Shown here: piece after piece, positions 6,920 to 13,569 of the stretch | How positions within the stretch are numbered: position 1 is the first letter of the stretch | Layout: every line of letters starts with the position of its first letter | Source: Granulosicoccus sp964435305 | GTDB taxonomy: Bacteria > Pseudomonadota > Gammaproteobacteria > Granulosicoccales > Granulosicoccaceae | Direction of reading: 5' to 3' | Assembly: GCA_964435305.1 (NCBI GenBank) | Contig: CAYSZH010000043.1 | Coordinates: forward strand, 1 to 29,131 | DNA length: 29,131 nt | Position numbers and translations under genes: made by a program | Notes under the pieces: generated by a model | The model's input: the letters and a program-made list of their open reading frames with translations, nothing else | Told to the model about the DNA's origin: nothing | Databases searched by the model: none

Positions 6920-8281
6920 ATGCGTTCACTATTTATCGCAAACCGCGGAGAAATTGCCATACGCATTAATCGTGCTGCAAAAGAGCTTGGTATTGAAACT
7001 GTCCAGGCGTATTCCGATGCGGACGAAGATTCGCTGGCAGTTCAGATCGCAGACCGACGAGTCAACATCGGGCCGCCTCACGCAAGTAAGTCGTACTTGA
7101 ACATTGAATCGGTGGTTAATTTTGCAAAGCTAAGTGGTGCAGACGCCGTGCATCCGGGCTACGGATTTTTAGCTGAGAATGCAGAATTTTCAGATGCCGT
7201 AACTGCTGCTGGCATGACCTTTGTTGGCCCGGACGGTGGCACCATTAGAAAAATGGGCGATAAGGTTAGTGCTCGCGTGGCCGCTCAAAATGCAGGTGTG
7301 CCAACAGTACCAGGTAGCGACGGGAGAGTACCTGATGCAGATGGTGCCGTTGCACTTGCAGGATCGATTGGCTTTCCTGTGATGATTAAAGCGGCTGCTG
7401 GTGGTGGTGGTCGTGGAATTCGAGTTGTGAATGATGCGGATGAGCTTCAGGAAGCGTTTCAGCTAGCACGCAATGAAGCAGGTGCAACCTTTGGCGATAG
7501 TGGATTGTATGTTGAAAAACTCCTTGGTCATGCCAGGCACATAGAGGTTCAGGTCCTAGGCGATGGCAAAAAGGTTGTGCACTGTTTTGAACGAGAGTGC
7601 TCTTTGCAACGGCGGCGGCAAAAGGTCTGGGAAGAGGCCCCCGCTTCCATGCTGACACCAGTGGTTCGGAAGAAAGTCTGTGATTCCGCTGTTGCCTTGG
7701 CAAAAGCGGTTAACTATCGGGGCGCTGGTACGGTTGAGTTTTTGGTTGATGAGCGTTCTGGCGAATTCTATTTTATAGAAATGAATACTCGAATTCAGGT
7801 GGAGCATCCAGTCACTGAATGTATCTGTGGAATTGATCTTGTTGCAGAGATGTTGCGAATTGCCAGAGGCGAGAATTTGCGGTTTTCACAAAGTGACATT
7901 AGGTCTGAGGGTCACGCAATTGAGGTTCGGCTAAATGCTGAGGACCCGAGTAACGATTTCATGCCGTTTCCCGGAACTGTGGATGAGCTTCGTATCCCTG
8001 GTGGGCCTGGAGTGCGCTTCGATTCCATGTTGTATTCCGGCTACACAATCCCACCGTTTTATGACTCTCTGCTGGGCAAATTAATTGTCTGGGCAGAGTC
8101 ACGCGAAGCGGCCATTTTTCGGCTTGAGAGAGCACTCACTGAGTTGCGTATTTCAGGTGTCAAAACAACAAGCCCGTTGTTCACTGCATTGTGCTCTGAT
8201 CAACAGGTTCGCGAAGGGCAGTTTCACACCAAGTGGCTTGAAGGCTGGCTGGACAGCAACAGCCGCGAACTGAACAAGTGA
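6920..8281 (+). CDS. Biotin carboxylase (AccC-like, ATP-grasp)
   Basis: A 453-residue ATP-grasp enzyme that carboxylates biotin using ATP and bicarbonate. Motifs: N-terminal FIANRGEIAIRI (residues 5-16), HPGYGFLAEN (78-87), ATP-binding Lys157 and the glycine loop GGGGRGIR (161-168), ERECSLQRRRQK (224-235), and the catalytic EMNTRIQVEHPVTE (287-300). Length is normal for a stand-alone subunit. One departure: the motif usually written QRRHQK reads QRRRQK (His to Arg at 233). With the separate carrier protein and AHS1/AHS2 it would form a multi-subunit version of a urea-carboxylase-type enzyme. It is unlikely to be the housekeeping acetyl-CoA carboxylase subunit, given its neighbours. Confidence 0.92.
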   Translation: MRSLFIANRGEIAIRINRAAKELGIETVQAYSDADEDSLAVQIADRRVNIGPPHASKSYLNIESVVNFAKLSGADAVHPGYGFLAENAEFSDAVTAAGMTFVGPDGGTIRKMGDKVSARVAAQNAGVPTVPGSDGRVPDADGAVALAGSIGFPVMIKAAAGGGGRGIRVVNDADELQEAFQLARNEAGATFGDSGLYVEKLLGHARHIEVQVLGDGKKVVHCFERECSLQRRRQKVWEEAPASMLTPVVRKKVCDSAVALAKAVNYRGAGTVEFLVDERSGEFYFIEMNTRIQVEHPVTECICGIDLVAEMLRIARGENLRFSQSDIRSEGHAIEVRLNAEDPSNDFMPFPGTVDELRIPGGPGVRFDSMLYSGYTIPPFYDSLLGKLIVWAESREAAIFRLERALTELRISGVKTTSPLFTALCSDQQVREGQFHTKWLEGWLDSNSRELNK

Positions 8282-8308
8282 TTGACGATTAATGACTGAG
8301 GAAACACG

Positions 8309-9184
8309 ATGAAGACACGGTATTCCTATGGTGGTGACGAACATATTTTCGTAGAGGTGGATGAAGAAATGTCACTCGATGCGTTCTTTAAGAGTCTGTC
8401 GATGACAACTGCCCTGCGCGAAAGCAGTATCACCGGTGTCAGTGAGATCTGTCCAGCTAATGCATCACTGCAGGTTAAATACAATCCCGATATCATTAAA
8501 CCAGATGATCTGTTACAGGAAATCAAATCGCTGGAAGCTCAGGCTGAAAACGCAGAATCTGTGTTAAATACGCGAGTGATTGAGATTCCAGTTTACTATC
8601 AGGACCCCTGGACAAACGAGACGCTGATGCGCTTTCGTGAGCGTCACCAGGATCCGAGCAACACTGACATTGAATACGCTGCGCGTATCAACGGCTTTTC
8701 CACGGTCGACGATTTTATTAAGGCGCATTCTGGTGCACCCTGGTTTGTGTCGATGGTCGGGTTTGTAGCGGGCCTGCCGTTTCTTTATCAGATGGTTGAT
8801 CGCCCGCGACAAATAGAAGTACCAAAATACCTTCGTCCAAGAACCGATACACCAAAGTTAACGGTCGGTTATGGCGGGTGCTTTTCCTGTATCTACTCTG
8901 TGCGTGGCGCGGGCGGATATCAAATGTTTGGAATAACACCGATGCCGATTTATGACCCGACTCAAAAAATCAGTTATCTGAGCGACTTTATGTGCTTTTT
9001 CAAACCTGGTGATATTGTTAAATGGAAGCCAATAGACAGTAGCGAGTATGGGACAGCGCTTGAAGCAGTAGAGGCGGGTAAGTTCGTTCCACGAATGGCC
9101 GATGTGACCTTCGATCTGGCTGATTTCAATAACGATATTGATGCCTATAATCGCAAACTGGAGGGCTTACTTAATGAGCATTAA
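8309..9184 (+). CDS. Carboxyltransferase subunit, AHS1/KipI family (annotated as 5-oxoprolinase subunit B-like)
   Basis: A 291-residue protein of the AHS1/KipI/PxpB family. The C-terminal cyclophilin-like domain is recognisable (IEIPVYYQDPW, ARINGFSTVDDFI, then GGCFSCIYSVRGAGGYQ). In PxpB/KipI the corresponding block is usually of the form GGQTGIYP...GGW. The CIY and GGYQ pattern here looks more like the carboxyltransferase domain of urea carboxylase (from memory, not an alignment). With the biotin carboxylase and carrier beside it, it likely forms half of a biotin-dependent carboxyltransferase acting on an amide or ureide nitrogen. GAGGAAA lies about 8 bases before the ATG. It overlaps the next gene by 11 bp. 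Confidence 0.85.
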   Translation: MKTRYSYGGDEHIFVEVDEEMSLDAFFKSLSMTTALRESSITGVSEICPANASLQVKYNPDIIKPDDLLQEIKSLEAQAENAESVLNTRVIEIPVYYQDPWTNETLMRFRERHQDPSNTDIEYAARINGFSTVDDFIKAHSGAPWFVSMVGFVAGLPFLYQMVDRPRQIEVPKYLRPRTDTPKLTVGYGGCFSCIYSVRGAGGYQMFGITPMPIYDPTQKISYLSDFMCFFKPGDIVKWKPIDSSEYGTALEAVEAGKFVPRMADVTFDLADFNNDIDAYNRKLEGLLNEH

Positions 9185-10145
9185 AGTGATCAACCCAGGA
9201 CTGTCTACGACAGTGCAGGATCTGGGTAGACCAGGTTATTTTCATTTAGGCATTCCTTTATCGGGTGCGATGGATCGCTATGCTCTGCGTACAGCGAATA
9301 TGTTGGTTGGTAACGAAGAAGGAGCAGCCTGTCTTGAAGCGGTCTTCATGGGGCCTGAACTGGAATTTAAGCGCGATTGCACTATCGCTGTGACCGGTGC
9401 GGCCATGCCAGTCAAACTGGATGGAAGCGAGAAAGAGGGATGGACGTCTATTCAGGTCAAGTCCGGTCAGGTAATCAGTTTTGATTATTTGAAAAGTGGT
9501 GCACGTGTGTATATCGCGGTTTCAGGTGGCATTAGCGTTCCGCAAGCCTTGGGTAGTCGTTCCACCTATGCTATTGGCGCTTTGGGTGGTGTGGAAGGGC
9601 GACCTGTGGCCGCTAATGACACACTACCAGTGGCAAACGCCAAAGGTGCTGCCGAGGGAAGAGCTGTTCCGGCGAAATTGCAAAGGGGCCCGAACACACC
9701 GGCTGAACTACGAGTGCTCCCTGGATTATATTGGCATCGTTTGACTGAACAGGCGGGAAAGAATTTTTTTGACGATGAATGGAAAGTCGCTCCCGAAGCA
9801 GATCGCATGGGCTACCGTTTTCGTGGTGGGCATGAACTTGAATTTAACGACCGCAAACAACCCTTTGGCGCTGGGTCCGATCCATCAAACATAGTTGATG
9901 GTTGCTACCCTTACGGTTCAATTCAAGTACCCGGAGGAACAGAACCGATTGTTTTGCATCGGGATGCGGTTTCAGGTGGTGGCTATTTCATGCTTGGCAC
10001 AGTGATCGCTGCCGATATGGATCTTATCGGACAACTGCAGCCGCACACGGCATCGCGATTTGTGAAGGTGGACATGGAGCAGGCATTGCAGGCTAGGCAG
10101 GACCGACGGGCACAGCTGGATGAGATTCGTCAAATGTTAGCGTAA
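9174..10145 (+). CDS. Biotin-dependent carboxyltransferase subunit, AHS2/KipA family (5-oxoprolinase subunit C-like)
   Basis: A 323-residue AHS2/KipA/PxpC protein. Landmarks: INPGLSTTVQDLGRPGY at the N-terminus, GIPLSGAMDRYALRTANMLVGN, ADRMGYRFRG in the middle, and a late IQVPGGTEPIVLHRDAVSGGGY. It pairs with AHS1 in one cyclophilin-like fold, either PxpBC (ring activation with ATP) or the carboxyltransferase part of urea carboxylase. The frame is open from 9138, but ATG 9174 is the start: GGAGG lies 9 bases before it and homology begins at MSIKVINPG. It overlaps the AHS1 stop by 11 bp (translational coupling). It is the last gene of the operon and converges on araC with only 5 bases between stop codons. 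Confidence 0.88.
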   Translation: MSIKVINPGLSTTVQDLGRPGYFHLGIPLSGAMDRYALRTANMLVGNEEGAACLEAVFMGPELEFKRDCTIAVTGAAMPVKLDGSEKEGWTSIQVKSGQVISFDYLKSGARVYIAVSGGISVPQALGSRSTYAIGALGGVEGRPVAANDTLPVANAKGAAEGRAVPAKLQRGPNTPAELRVLPGLYWHRLTEQAGKNFFDDEWKVAPEADRMGYRFRGGHELEFNDRKQPFGAGSDPSNIVDGCYPYGSIQVPGGTEPIVLHRDAVSGGGYFMLGTVIAADMDLIGQLQPHTASRFVKVDMEQALQARQDRRAQLDEIRQMLA

Positions 10146-10150
10146 GCTTG

Positions 10151-11107
10151 TTAGCTTTCTTGCTTGTGAAGGTGTCTGAAGTCTTTGGGTGTTTGTTCAA
10201 AATGGATTCTAAATGCGCGTGAGAACTGTGCCTGATCGGTAAATCCGTGTGAGTATGCAATGGTTGCGATAGTTTGGCAGTTCGTCGGGTCTTTCAGGTC
10301 CTGTCGGCAGGCAAGTAGCCGTTGATCGCGGATCCATTGACCTAAAGTCTGATTGGTGTCGCGAAACAGTTCGTGTAAATAGCGGGTGGAAATTCCACAT
10401 GCGTCAGCAACACGTTCCGGACTGAGCAATGGGTCAGACAGGTGAGTTCTCAAATAGTGTTCTATGCGGGCCAAATGTGCGGAGCGCACCGCAGAAGACC
10501 CGCTAACCATCGTGCGCTCGTCCGACTCCACTGACAATGCCAGCAATTCAATGAGCTGTTCGCCAATTGTTGCACGTGCCTCTTCAGTCATGTTGTGAAT
10601 ACGAGTTGGAATGTGTTGCAACATATCAGTAAACAACCCACCAGTGCCGTTGCTTGCATCAAATTCAAGAGAACAAAAACGCCCTGGTGCCTGAATACGC
10701 TGCGACAAGGCTTTGTCGCTTACTTTAAGCACCCACAGGCTTGCAGGATCACTGTGTGAAAATTCGTAGGGTTCGTTACTGCGTTCGAAAATAAATCCGC
10801 CAGGATTACAACGAACTTCTTTTCCGTTCTGAGAAAAAAATACTTCCGAATGAGTAGGGATGGTTATTAAAAATTCTTCTTCGCTTTCATTTGTCATGTG
10901 TCTTGGCAGACGTCGGTAATTTAATGGTTGCGAACGCAAGCGGGAAAGCGAAAGTTCCCCTAGCTGCCAGCTCAGTAACTCACCTTCAAAAGTATCCGTG
11001 TGTTTGAAAGTGAGTTCGAGCGGAAAATAAGTAGACGCAATCGCTTCATGCCAATGACGTGAGCGACTGGCAGGATCTAGTCCGGCTGTGGTAATGCGTG
11101 ATTCCAT
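10151..11107 (-). CDS. AraC-family transcriptional regulator
   Basis: A 318-residue regulator. The N-terminal ~200 residues look like a cupin-like effector and dimerisation domain of the FeaR type (HWHEAIASTYFPLEL near the start). The C-terminal ~100 residues carry two helix-turn-helix units: LSPERVADACGISTRYLHELFR, and TIATIAYSHGFTDQAQFSRAFR followed by the family signature FEQTPKDFRH. It is divergent from hyuB1 across a 500-bp region full of direct repeats, which suits an AraC activator of the hyu/ABC cluster. Its ATG is preceded by AAGGGG. Its 3' end faces the AHS2 gene. Confidence 0.92.
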   Translation of the reverse strand: MESRITTAGLDPASRSRHWHEAIASTYFPLELTFKHTDTFEGELLSWQLGELSLSRLRSQPLNYRRLPRHMTNESEEEFLITIPTHSEVFFSQNGKEVRCNPGGFIFERSNEPYEFSHSDPASLWVLKVSDKALSQRIQAPGRFCSLEFDASNGTGGLFTDMLQHIPTRIHNMTEEARATIGEQLIELLALSVESDERTMVSGSSAVRSAHLARIEHYLRTHLSDPLLSPERVADACGISTRYLHELFRDTNQTLGQWIRDQRLLACRQDLKDPTNCQTIATIAYSHGFTDQAQFSRAFRIHFEQTPKDFRHLHKQES

Positions 11108-11166
11108 GCTGCCCCTTGCGGCCCCATGACTGAAATCAACTTAAAACAAATCGAACTTTTATGCAA

Positions 11167-11250
11167 ATGCGAAAGACTTCCGGTTGCATGCCTGTGCACT
11201 CTCAGACAAACAATCACACGCTTGGCGCACAGACAGCATGCGAAAGACTT
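11167..11250. repeat. 13-bp perfect direct repeat upstream of araC
   Basis: ATGCGAAAGACTT occurs at 11167-11179 and 11238-11250, 71 bp apart, and 60 and 131 bases upstream of the araC start codon. AraC-family proteins commonly bind direct repeats, so these are candidate operator sites. Confidence 0.65.
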
Positions 11251-11546
11251 TCGTAGTATCGAATTAAGAACGGTATTGATGACAGTACAGACACCGCCGT
11301 CAATCACTTAGCGAATTGCATGGGACATTTTGCACCTTTGATCGATTAAATCGTTATTTTGCAAGGTAAATGCAGCTAAACGACTGATTTAGTCCAAATG
11401 GATATGTGTTGCATACGTTTGTCTGAATACGATGAAATTTTCGTGAACACATTTTTATGTCGCAAATTCAGGGGCATGCACTTTTAAAGGGCACAAAGCG
11501 ACAGGTCGCGAATAAGTCGCGAGTATCTAAGACCGCGCAACTAATT

Positions 11547-11580
11547 CTCGCTACATAGCAATACTCGCTACATAGCAATA
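11547..11580. repeat. Perfect 17-bp tandem duplication before hyuB1
   Basis: CTCGCTACATAGCAATA is present twice head to tail with no mismatch (11547-11563, 11564-11580). It ends 29 bases before the chosen hyuB1 ATG, in the expected untranslated leader or core promoter. Confidence 0.85.
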
Positions 11581-11609
11581 AAAAGTGGAATATGAGGCAA
11601 AGGAAGAAT

Positions 11610-13565
11610 ATGAGCGCAAAAAAAAAGGCTGCGGCAAAAAAAATTCCAGGAACCTCAACATCGCGCAGGAAAAAAAACCAAGTAGGAAATTCGAAAATAA
11701 ATCGGAAGGTAGGTAAAAAAGTAGCCGCAAAGTCTAAGTCAAAAACCACCAAAAAAAATCGTGCTGGCGCGAATAAGAACGCATCAAAGAAATCAGCAAA
11801 AAAATCTACGAAAAAAGTGAAGGTTGATCCGATAACACTATCGGTTGTGCGAGGAGTGCTTGAAACGACTCAACGTGAAATGACGCTCACGCTTGAGAAA
11901 ACCGCGCGCTCCAGCGTTTTCAATTTGGCACACGACTATTCAACGTCATTGTTCAATCACACACCTGAGATGATTTTGCAAGGACAGGATATTCCGATTC
12001 ATCTGGGCTCCTTGATTCCAGCGATGAAGGCAGTCAGTGAATATTTTGATGGAGACGTTAATGAAGGTGATTTGATACTGCAGAACGATCCAACCTTCGG
12101 TGGCAGCCATTCAATTGATACATGTATGTACAAGCCCGTTTTTTATAAAGGTGAGTTGGTTTTCTGGACCGTTTGCAAAGGGCATCTGACCGACATTGGG
12201 GGTCCCGTGCCTGCTGGCTACAACCCGGATGCTAAAGAGATTTTTGCAGAAGGCTTGCGGATTCCTCCAATAAAATTGTGGGACCGCGGTGTACAGCGAG
12301 ACGATATATTGAACATGATACTGCTGAACATGCGCGCTCGCAGAGATCAGCAGGGCGACTTTAATGCCTTAATTGGCGCATGCCAGGTTGGCGAAAGAAA
12401 CTTACTTGCGTTGATTGAAAAATACGGTTTGAAAATGGTGCAAGCCTGCATCGATGAGTTGCTTTCCATGGCCGAGCGTCAGATGCGAACACTGATTAAG
12501 TCAGTGCCCGATGGAAAGTACGAAGGTACGGCGATTCTTGAAGATGCCGGTCATGGCTTTGGCGATATGGAAATTAGATCTACTCTGACAGTTAAAAAGG
12601 ATAGCTGTCATATAGAAATTGAATCGCCTCCGCAGGTACCGTACTTCATTAATTCATATGAAGGTAATTCCTACTCGGGTGTGTATCTTGGTTTAATGAT
12701 GTTCGCTCAATTGCCACCACCGTATAACGAAGGGCTCTACCGCTGCGTCACGGTGGACATGGGAAAACCCGGCAGTTTGTGTAATGCCCTTGAACCGGCA
12801 CCCCATATGAACTGTACAACCACGCCAATGGAAACCTTGACAGATGCGGTACGCATGTCGTTCGAACAGGCCGTACCCGAAAAAGTCGCCGCATCTTGGG
12901 GACACGCAAACGGATTGAACATCGCTGGTTGGGATAATCGGCACGAAGAAGAATACGTCACTATGGTTTTGGCAACAATAATCTCAGGTGCTGGTGCAAC
13001 GCCGCAACAAGATGGCTGGCATGCCTGTGGTCCGGAATGTTGTTTTGGGGCGCTTACGTCCGGTGATGTCGAACTGCTCGAGCATTCATACCCAATCATA
13101 ATTCATAACTACTCATTGATGACTGACAGTGGTGGTGCGGGAAAGTACCGTGGCGGATCAGGTACGGCGTGGAAAGTTGAACCGATGGATTCGGACATGA
13201 CCTTCATCATGTTTGGAGAGGGTCGACGTATTCCGGCTTTAGGTGCTGCGGGCGCCGAATCAACTGTAATTCAACCAAAGGTTGGAAGCATGGATATTTT
13301 TCGTAACGGCGTAGTGACCACGCTGCGCGACAACGTAATCGATGCGATCAAACCGGGTGAGTGGGTAATGAATAAAAATCCCGGCGGCGGCGGTTATGGA
13401 AATCCGATGGAACGCTCAGTTGACAAAGTGGTCTCCGATGTCAGAAACGAACTGGTATCAATTGAAGGTGCCAGAGAAGACTACGGAGTTGTTTTTGTGA
13501 ATGAGGCGAGACTGCAAGTTGACATGGACGCAACCTCGACTTTGCGAAAAAAGAAAGGAGCTTGA
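11610..13565 (+). CDS. hyuB: Hydantoinase B/oxoprolinase family protein (HyuB1) with lysine-rich N-terminal tail
   Basis: A protein of about 651 residues whose enzyme domain starts at VDPITLSVVRG (residue 72 on). Family landmarks are NDPTFGGSHSIDT, a KGHLTDIGGPVPAGY segment, EGLRIPPIKLWDRG and the C-terminal PGGGGYGNPMERS. HyuB is the partner of HyuA in ATP-dependent opening of hydantoins, 5-oxoproline or lactams, and relatives occur in acetone and acetophenone carboxylases. Residues 1-71 are exceptional: about 24 Lys and 4 Arg, no Asp or Glu, many Ala, Ser and Thr, like a histone H1 tail. ATG 11610 is chosen because AAAGGA lies 5 bases before it; the ATG at 11592 would add six residues. The stop lies 4 bases before hyuA1. 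Confidence 0.9.
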   Translation: MSAKKKAAAKKIPGTSTSRRKKNQVGNSKINRKVGKKVAAKSKSKTTKKNRAGANKNASKKSAKKSTKKVKVDPITLSVVRGVLETTQREMTLTLEKTARSSVFNLAHDYSTSLFNHTPEMILQGQDIPIHLGSLIPAMKAVSEYFDGDVNEGDLILQNDPTFGGSHSIDTCMYKPVFYKGELVFWTVCKGHLTDIGGPVPAGYNPDAKEIFAEGLRIPPIKLWDRGVQRDDILNMILLNMRARRDQQGDFNALIGACQVGERNLLALIEKYGLKMVQACIDELLSMAERQMRTLIKSVPDGKYEGTAILEDAGHGFGDMEIRSTLTVKKDSCHIEIESPPQVPYFINSYEGNSYSGVYLGLMMFAQLPPPYNEGLYRCVTVDMGKPGSLCNALEPAPHMNCTTTPMETLTDAVRMSFEQAVPEKVAASWGHANGLNIAGWDNRHEEEYVTMVLATIISGAGATPQQDGWHACGPECCFGALTSGDVELLEHSYPIIIHNYSLMTDSGGAGKYRGGSGTAWKVEPMDSDMTFIMFGEGRRIPALGAAGAESTVIQPKVGSMDIFRNGVVTTLRDNVIDAIKPGEWVMNKNPGGGGYGNPMERSVDKVVSDVRNELVSIEGAREDYGVVFVNEARLQVDMDATSTLRKKKGA

Positions 13566-13569
13566 ACTG

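Larger units (their letters stand above)
11108..11609. promoter_or_regulatory. 500-bp divergent control region between araC and hyuB1
   Basis: No convincing gene was found. It contains a 13-bp perfect direct repeat (11167-11179 and 11238-11250), small dyads CGATT-A-AATCG (11343-11353 approx.) and GACT-N5-AGTC further right, two GTCGCGA words 11 bp apart (11505 and 11516), and a perfect 17-bp tandem duplication ending 29 bases before the hyuB1 start. It is unusually long for this gene-dense window, implying elaborate control. No confident -35/-10 pair was found. Confidence 0.55.

Noticed and set aside
6665..8281. Carrier protein and biotin carboxylase as housekeeping accB-accC
   Set aside because: The carrier is a bare 80-residue biotinyl domain and both genes lie inside an AHS1/AHS2/LamB-YcsF operon, which points to a dedicated catabolic carboxylase.
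10144..10157. AAGCT-TGTT-AGCTT hairpin between the AHS2 and araC stops as a bidirectional terminator
   Set aside because: Only a 5-bp AT-rich stem with an interrupted T-run; too weak to annotate.
11126..11311. 61-codon plus-strand frame in the araC-hyuB1 control region
   Set aside because: Cys-rich, no homology recognised, spans the direct repeats; more likely regulatory DNA.
11468..11752. Phe-rich minus-strand frame of 94 codons
   Set aside because: It is the antisense shadow of the poly-Lys (AAA) tail of HyuB1; TTT runs read as Phe.
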